Under the pieces are notes generated by a model. The model worked only from the letters and a program-made list of their open reading frames with translations. It did no database searches and was not told the origin of the DNA. Positions 60,051 through 64,000 of a stretch of 64,000 nucleotides of DNA are shown in pieces. Position 1 is the first letter of the stretch; each line of letters begins with the position of its first letter. Position numbers and translations under genes: made by a program. Location: positions 1 to 64,000 of the forward strand of contig JBJETB010000022.1 in NCBI GenBank assembly GCA_051883095.1, read 5' to 3'. The stretch comes from SUG1106 sp051883095 (lineage in GTDB: Bacteria; Bacillota; Clostridia; Peptostreptococcales; Anaerovoracaceae).

Positions 60051-60105
60051 GTGGGAATAATCACGACAAATACGAAACCCCTTGGAATTCCAGGGGGTTT
60101 GATTT
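60051..60105 (+). repeat. att site D (right end of island)
   Basis: Direct repeat of site A (46238-46292), 53 of 55 identical, including the terminator palindrome. The core chromosome resumes after it. Confidence 0.88.
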
Positions 60106-60140
60106 ATTCATACATCATATTGCATATTCTATCTAACTAT

Positions 60141-61025
60141 TCATCCAACGCTTTTCCAGAGCATTTTACAATCTACAAAATCCACGTCAAGACGTCCATT
60201 ATTCTTAAGCCATGCTATGTATGAACGGACAGTGCTGCCTATGAGCACATATTGGTCAAAATTCATCTTCATGTTGTATGCCAGAAATAATTTCTGCAGC
60301 ACCTCTTCAAATGTTTGAGGTTCTTTGCAGATTTCAATGATTTTTTCACCTACTTCTAAAGTTTTGTCAATATTATATTGAGCCAGTGCCGTAATATCCT
60401 CTGTTGCTTCAACATGGGACCCTACAAAAATTCTGGCTTTCATTGTCTTTACTTTTTCTAAAGTTTCAAGATGTGAAGCAATATCATAGTTGAACGTAAT
60501 GCCATACTTTTCAAGAGTAGCCGGACTGCTCACGCAATCAGCTAAAAATACCACATCGTCAGACGTTCTGAATCCAACCATGTCAAATCCATGTCCCTTT
60601 AAATCAATAACTTCCATCCCTTTCGGAAGCACATCTTGTGTCAATATCTCAGAAACACTTGGCTGCGCCATCATAAACTTGTGCCTCAGATTTGTCGGTG
60701 AAAATCCTCCATAAAGGAATGCAGGTTCCAGAATCGGAACGTTGGTAATGGCCCAGTCCATACCACCGGGAGAATAGATTTTGCATCCGGTACGATCCTG
60801 GAGAAATCTGTTTCCGCCAATATGGTCCGCATGAGAATGTGTATTAAAAATAGCCTTCAGTGTCCAGCCATTTGCTTCAAGAATATGCAAAACTTTTTTT
60901 CCGCCGTCTTTATCGCTGCCGCTGTCAATTATGCACACTTCATTTTCTGAAATGCGTACAATGCCAACTTTAGCAGGACTGTCAATATAAAAGCTGTTTT
61001 TTCCTGCTTGAACTAACTCGTACAT
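60141..61025 (-). CDS. MBL-fold metallo-hydrolase
   Basis: A 294-aa metallo-beta-lactamase-fold enzyme. The metal motif HSHADHIGG (about residues 61-69) is complete, with further ligands in LADCVSSP (Asp, near 165) and FVGSHVEATED (His, near 206). It is in the glyoxalase-II/hydrolase branch rather than a beta-lactamase. It lies on the minus strand just outside att site D and divergent from the oxidoreductase operon, so it is probably core chromosome. Substrate unknown. Confidence 0.87.
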   Translation of the reverse strand: MYELVQAGKNSFYIDSPAKVGIVRISENEVCIIDSGSDKDGGKKVLHILEANGWTLKAIFNTHSHADHIGGNRFLQDRTGCKIYSPGGMDWAITNVPILEPAFLYGGFSPTNLRHKFMMAQPSVSEILTQDVLPKGMEVIDLKGHGFDMVGFRTSDDVVFLADCVSSPATLEKYGITFNYDIASHLETLEKVKTMKARIFVGSHVEATEDITALAQYNIDKTLEVGEKIIEICKEPQTFEEVLQKLFLAYNMKMNFDQYVLIGSTVRSYIAWLKNNGRLDVDFVDCKMLWKSVG

Positions 61026-61157
61026 TATATCGGTCTCCTTTTGATTTTTGATTAAGCGAAATCATTTTATCAACATTTTAATTGATTCATCAATATAATT
61101 CAAGTGTTTTACTGTAAGCATGTAATTGTTTTTCAAAACAAAAAAAATAAAGATTAT

Positions 61158-61186
61158 TTGACTTGCCATAACAAAAATGATATAAT
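61158..61186 (+). promoter_or_regulatory. sigma-70-type promoter of the oxidoreductase operon
   Basis: TTGACT (61158-61163) and TATAAT (61181-61186) are 17 bp apart, 48 bp before the first gene. Confidence 0.85.
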
Positions 61187-61234
61187 ATCGCTCGTCTTGT
61201 GTTGCAAATAATATTTTTACTATAGGAGAGAACA

Positions 61235-61828
61235 ATGTCGAACAAAATCAATGAAGCAGTTGAAATAAGATGGCATGGAAGAGGCGGACAAGGTGCCAAA
61301 ACTGCATGTCTGATGCTTGCAGATATAGCTTTTACAGCAGGTAAGTATGTTCAGGGTTTCCCTGAATATGGTCCGGAAAGACAGGGGGCACCTATTACCG
61401 CATATAACAGAATTACAGACAAGCCTTGTAAGGTACATTCAAATATATATACACCGGACTATGTTGTTGTTGTTGATGAAACCTTACTGAAGTCTGTTGA
61501 CGTAGCTAAGGGCATTAAAAAGGACGGAGTTCTGATCATCAACAGCAAGAGAAGTCCTGAAGCCTTAAGGCCGCTGCTTAACGGTTATAAGGGGCGCATC
61601 TGTACAGTTGATGCAGAAACCATTTCAATTGAATGCCTGGGCAGGAATTTCCCTAATATGCCCATGCTTGGTGCTATTGTAAAGGTAAGTAAGGTTATAG
61701 ACGTAAATGACTTTGTGAATAATATGCGTGAATCATTTGAGAACAAATTTGCAGGCAAAGAAAGCGTAATTGAAGGAAATATGAAGGCTGTAGTTAAAGC
61801 TATGGAGGAAGTTGAGGTAGGAGAATGA
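61235..61828 (+). CDS. 2-oxoacid:ferredoxin oxidoreductase, gamma subunit
   Basis: Smallest catalytic subunit (197 aa) of a four-subunit pyruvate- or branched-chain 2-oxoacid:ferredoxin oxidoreductase, which makes acyl-CoA, CO2 and reduced ferredoxin. The opening VEIRWHGRGGQGAKTACLMLA and GFPEYGPERQGAPITAYNRI are the gamma-domain signatures. GGAGAG precedes the ATG. It overlaps the delta gene by 4 bp; the gamma-delta-alpha-beta order is that of archaeal-type POR/VOR. Confidence 0.94.
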   Translation: MSNKINEAVEIRWHGRGGQGAKTACLMLADIAFTAGKYVQGFPEYGPERQGAPITAYNRITDKPCKVHSNIYTPDYVVVVDETLLKSVDVAKGIKKDGVLIINSKRSPEALRPLLNGYKGRICTVDAETISIECLGRNFPNMPMLGAIVKVSKVIDVNDFVNNMRESFENKFAGKESVIEGNMKAVVKAMEEVEVGE

Positions 61829-62130
61829 TTACTAAGGCCAAAGATTTAAATGAAAAAATAACATGGCAGGAGATAACTACAGGGGCAGAGATTTATGAGC
61901 CCGCAACTTCACTGCTTGTTGAAACAGGTGACTGGAGAGTAATGACACCTGTATTTAAGGAAGATGACTGCAAGCAATGCATGCTATGCGTTTTATATTG
62001 TCCTGACAGTTCCATCCCGGTAAAAAATCACAAGAGACGTGATTTCGACCTGGTTCACTGCAAGGGCTGCGGCATATGTGCAAAAGTTTGTCCTTTCAAG
62101 GCTATAGAAATGGTAAAGGAGGATAAGTAA
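61825..62130 (+). CDS. 2-oxoacid:ferredoxin oxidoreductase, delta (ferredoxin) subunit
   Basis: A 101-aa 2[4Fe-4S] ferredoxin subunit. Two cluster motifs are visible: CKQCMLCVLYCPDSSI (about 50-65) and CKGCGICAKVCPFKA (about 79-93). It carries electrons from the TPP centre to external ferredoxin. It overlaps gamma by 4 bp and alpha by 1 bp, so all subunits are coupled in translation. Confidence 0.94.
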   Translation: MITKAKDLNEKITWQEITTGAEIYEPATSLLVETGDWRVMTPVFKEDDCKQCMLCVLYCPDSSIPVKNHKRRDFDLVHCKGCGICAKVCPFKAIEMVKEDK

Positions 62131-63350
62131 TGTCAAGAAGAGATAGAATGTCAGGAAATGAAGCCGTAGCAGAGGCTATGAGACAGATAAATCCGGATGT
62201 AATGGGTGCATTCCCAATTACGCCTTCTACAGAAATTCCTCAGTATTTTTCAAAATTTATCGCTGACGGAAAGGTCGATACAGAGTTTGTTGCTGTAGAA
62301 TCGGAACACAGTGCAATGTCTGTGTGCATTGGTGCATCAGCTGCCGGCGCAAGAGCTGTAACTGCAACTTCTTCAGCAGGGCTTGCATATATGTGGGAAC
62401 TTTTGTATGTTGCAGCATCATCGAGATTGCCAATTACCATGGCTGTAGTAAATAGAGCTTTAACAGGTCCTATCAATATAAATAACGACCACTCAGATAC
62501 CATGGGTGCAAGAGATTCCGGCTGGATTCAGATTTATGCGGAGTCAAATCAGGAAGTATATGACAACTTTATTCAGGCAATGCCGATTTCTGAAGAAATA
62601 AGATTGCCTATTATGATATGTCAGGATGGATTCATTACAAGCCATGGTGTATCAAATATTGAATTGCTTGAAGATGAAGAGGTAAAAAACTTTGTCGGAG
62701 AATTCAGGCCGGAAAACTATCTTTTGAAGCATGAAAACCCTCTGGCAGTAGGCCCTTATGGAACCTCTCCATATTATATGGAAGTAAAGAGAGCGCAGGC
62801 TCAGGCAATGAAGGATTCAATGCCTGTTATTATGGATGTTGCTGAAAGATTCGAAGCACTGACAGGAAGAAAATACGGATTCTTTGAAGAATATATGATG
62901 GATGATGCAGAAGTAGCTATTGTAATTATCGGTTCCAGTGCGGGAACGGGCAAAGAAGCTGTAGACAGACTGAGAATGGAAGGCAAGAAGGTCGGACTGA
63001 TTAAACTCAGAGTTTTCAGACCTTTCCCGAGACAGCCTCTTGCAGAAGCAATGTGCAAGGTCAAGGCAGTGGCAATCATGGACAAGGCTGAATGCTTCTC
63101 AAACAGCGGCGGACCGCTTTTCAGTGAAGCCAGGAATTCACTTTATGATCTTCCAAACAGACCATATGCGATAAACTATATCTACGGACTCGGGGGCAGA
63201 GATATTACAGTTGAGGATTTCTACGAAATTTACAACGATCTGTTTATTATCTATGATACTAATAAGCCGGGCGATATCTACAGATACGTTGGTGTAAGAG
63301 ACAGCAGATATGGTGAACATGGATTTGACCACAAGAAATACGACGAGTAA
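62130..63350 (+). CDS. 2-oxoacid:ferredoxin oxidoreductase, alpha subunit
   Basis: A 406-aa subunit with the pyrimidine-binding TPP domain: GNEAVAEAMRQINPDVMGAFPITPSTEIP in pieces (about 9-37), then the EHSAMSVCIGASAAGARAVTATSS stretch, and the C-terminal domain II (VAIVIIGSSAGTGKEAVD; LRVFRPFP). These fit POR or VOR alpha. Whether the substrate is pyruvate or a branched 2-oxoacid cannot be fixed from the visible residues; pyruvate is the first guess for a clostridium. Confidence 0.93.
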   Translation: MSRRDRMSGNEAVAEAMRQINPDVMGAFPITPSTEIPQYFSKFIADGKVDTEFVAVESEHSAMSVCIGASAAGARAVTATSSAGLAYMWELLYVAASSRLPITMAVVNRALTGPININNDHSDTMGARDSGWIQIYAESNQEVYDNFIQAMPISEEIRLPIMICQDGFITSHGVSNIELLEDEEVKNFVGEFRPENYLLKHENPLAVGPYGTSPYYMEVKRAQAQAMKDSMPVIMDVAERFEALTGRKYGFFEEYMMDDAEVAIVIIGSSAGTGKEAVDRLRMEGKKVGLIKLRVFRPFPRQPLAEAMCKVKAVAIMDKAECFSNSGGPLFSEARNSLYDLPNRPYAINYIYGLGGRDITVEDFYEIYNDLFIIYDTNKPGDIYRYVGVRDSRYGEHGFDHKKYDE

Positions 63351-63378
63351 GCTTTGATTTAGATGAGGTGAGAAAACT

Positions 63379-64000
63379 ATGGCATATGATTTAAAAAAGG
63401 AATTGGAAAAACCGGAGAGACTGGCTGCCGGTCACAGACTTTGTGCCGGTTGTGGTGCGGGCATTGCCGTAAGAGGTGTGCTGAGAGCGTTAAATCCTGA
63501 AGATAAAGCGGTTATCATTAATGCGACAAGCTGTCTTGAGGTTTCCACGTTCATGTATCCTAATACAGCATACTACGACAGCTATATTCACAGTGCCTTT
63601 GAAAACAGCGCTGCAACGTGTTCAGGTGTAGAGGCGGCATACAACGTCCTTAAGAAGAAAGGCAAAATAAAAGATAATTTCAAGTTTATAACTTTTGGCG
63701 GAGACGGAGGGACTTACGATATCGGACTTCAGTCTCTTTCTGGAGCAATGGAAAGAGGGCATGACATGGTATATGTATGCTATGACAACGAAGCATACAT
63801 GAACACAGGTGTTCAGAGATCTTCTTCAACTCCCAGATTTGCAGATGCAACAACTTCACCGGTGGGCAGGTTAACATCCGGAAAGGAGCAGAACAAGAAG
63901 AATCTTACTGAAATAATTGCGGCACATAATATACCGTATGCAGCACAAACAACATTTATCGGAAACTTTAAAGATTTGCATGAAAAGGCTCATAAGGCCA
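63379..64000 (+). CDS. 2-oxoacid:ferredoxin oxidoreductase, beta subunit (partial)
   Basis: Starts at an ATG (63379) after GAGGTGAG, 28 bp downstream of alpha, and runs off the window after 207 codons. The TPP-binding domain is clear: GHRLCAGCGAGIAVRG (Fe-S/CxxC near residue 20), then FGGDGGTYDIGLQSLSGAMERG (Mg-TPP motif GDG near 115) and NEAYMNTGVQRSSSTP. It would complete the four-subunit enzyme. Confidence 0.93.
   Translation, partial: MAYDLKKELEKPERLAAGHRLCAGCGAGIAVRGVLRALNPEDKAVIINATSCLEVSTFMYPNTAYYDSYIHSAFENSAATCSGVEAAYNVLKKKGKIKDNFKFITFGGDGGTYDIGLQSLSGAMERGHDMVYVCYDNEAYMNTGVQRSSSTPRFADATTSPVGRLTSGKEQNKKNLTEIIAAHNIPYAAQTTFIGNFKDLHEKAHKA

Larger units (their letters stand above)
46238..60105. 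mobile_element. composite integrative island at the guaA 3' end
   Basis: A 13.9-kb accessory region bounded by 55-bp direct repeats (A and D). Inner att-like copies B (54053-54106) and C (56237-56290) divide it into a mobilizable element with integrase, an Abi_2 cassette, and an AbiE/DUF3990 cassette. Base composition is more AT-rich than the flanks and all genes are accessory. The 3' end of guaA is a known integration site for tyrosine-integrase elements. Confidence 0.85.

Overview
The window reads as a chromosome segment of an anaerobic, endospore-lineage Firmicute (class Clostridia; an Anaerovoracaceae/Eubacteriales-type gut anaerobe would fit, but that is inference). Sporulation genes (spmA, spmB, spoIID, ricT, an AbrB-type regulator), a 2-hydroxyacyl-CoA dehydratase with its activase, a four-subunit 2-oxoacid:ferredoxin oxidoreductase and class III fructose bisphosphatase all point that way. 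No rRNA and no CRISPR array were seen; one tRNA (Arg, ACG) is present.

Region 1 (1-18.3 kb) is a fairly GC-rich housekeeping block: purB-purA, tmk-holB-ricT-tRNA methyltransferase, spmAB on the opposite strand, a DUF948-like protein, an AbrB-type regulator, murA, spoIID, fbp, tRNA-Arg, a GNAT enzyme, and a zinc/cadmium efflux unit (73-aa HMA protein, P-type ATPase, convergent SmtB/CzrA-type repressor, two matching operators). Its intergenic spaces hold an unexplained family of alternating inverted motifs (TACGACAT and TACAACAT types), and a GC-rich fold-back element sits beside the tRNA. A Fic-fold protein at 18.3 kb lacks the catalytic His.

Region 2 (19-43 kb) is a large catabolic cluster that looks like one sigma-54 regulon: divergent SDR and old-yellow-enzyme/dienoyl-reductase genes; a long run of BKACE (beta-keto acid cleavage), 2-hydroxyacyl-CoA dehydratase activase and two subunits, two 3-hydroxyacyl-CoA dehydrogenases, crotonase, thiolase, MFS carrier, TctBCA transporter and a membrane-anchored ASCH protein; then a PAS-AAA+ sigma-54 activator; then an AspT-like carrier, an AEC carrier and two tandem CoA-transferases. 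Four -24/-12 promoters and a palindromic candidate activator site (consensus TTGCATTNTGCAA) can be read directly. The substrate cannot be named from sequence; the gene set implies activation, beta-keto cleavage, dehydration, reduction and beta-oxidation of a (hydroxy)carboxylic acid to acetyl-CoA, with CoA recycled by the transferases.

Region 3 (43.2-46.2 kb) returns to core genes: ferredoxin-nitroreductase, azlCD and a GMP synthase ATP-pyrophosphatase subunit without its glutaminase domain.

Region 4 (46.24-60.1 kb) is an accessory island integrated at the 3' end of that GMP synthase gene. A 55-bp repeat (53 of 55 identical) marks its outer ends, and two more partial att copies lie inside, dividing it into three cassettes: (i) an integrative mobilizable element with repressor, excisionase, tyrosine integrase, MobC-like, replication protein and MobA/MobL relaxase plus a DGQHR/AIPR-like protein; (ii) an Abi_2 HEPN protein plus a membrane protein; (iii) an AbiEi/AbiEii type IV toxin-antitoxin pair, a transglutaminase-like lipoprotein broken at a G7 tract, and a DUF3990 (ADP-ribosyltransferase-like)-DUF3791-DUF3791 operon. 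Cassettes ii and iii have no integrase of their own.

Region 5 (60.1-64 kb) resumes the chromosome with an MBL-fold hydrolase and a four-subunit 2-oxoacid:ferredoxin oxidoreductase operon whose last gene runs off the window.
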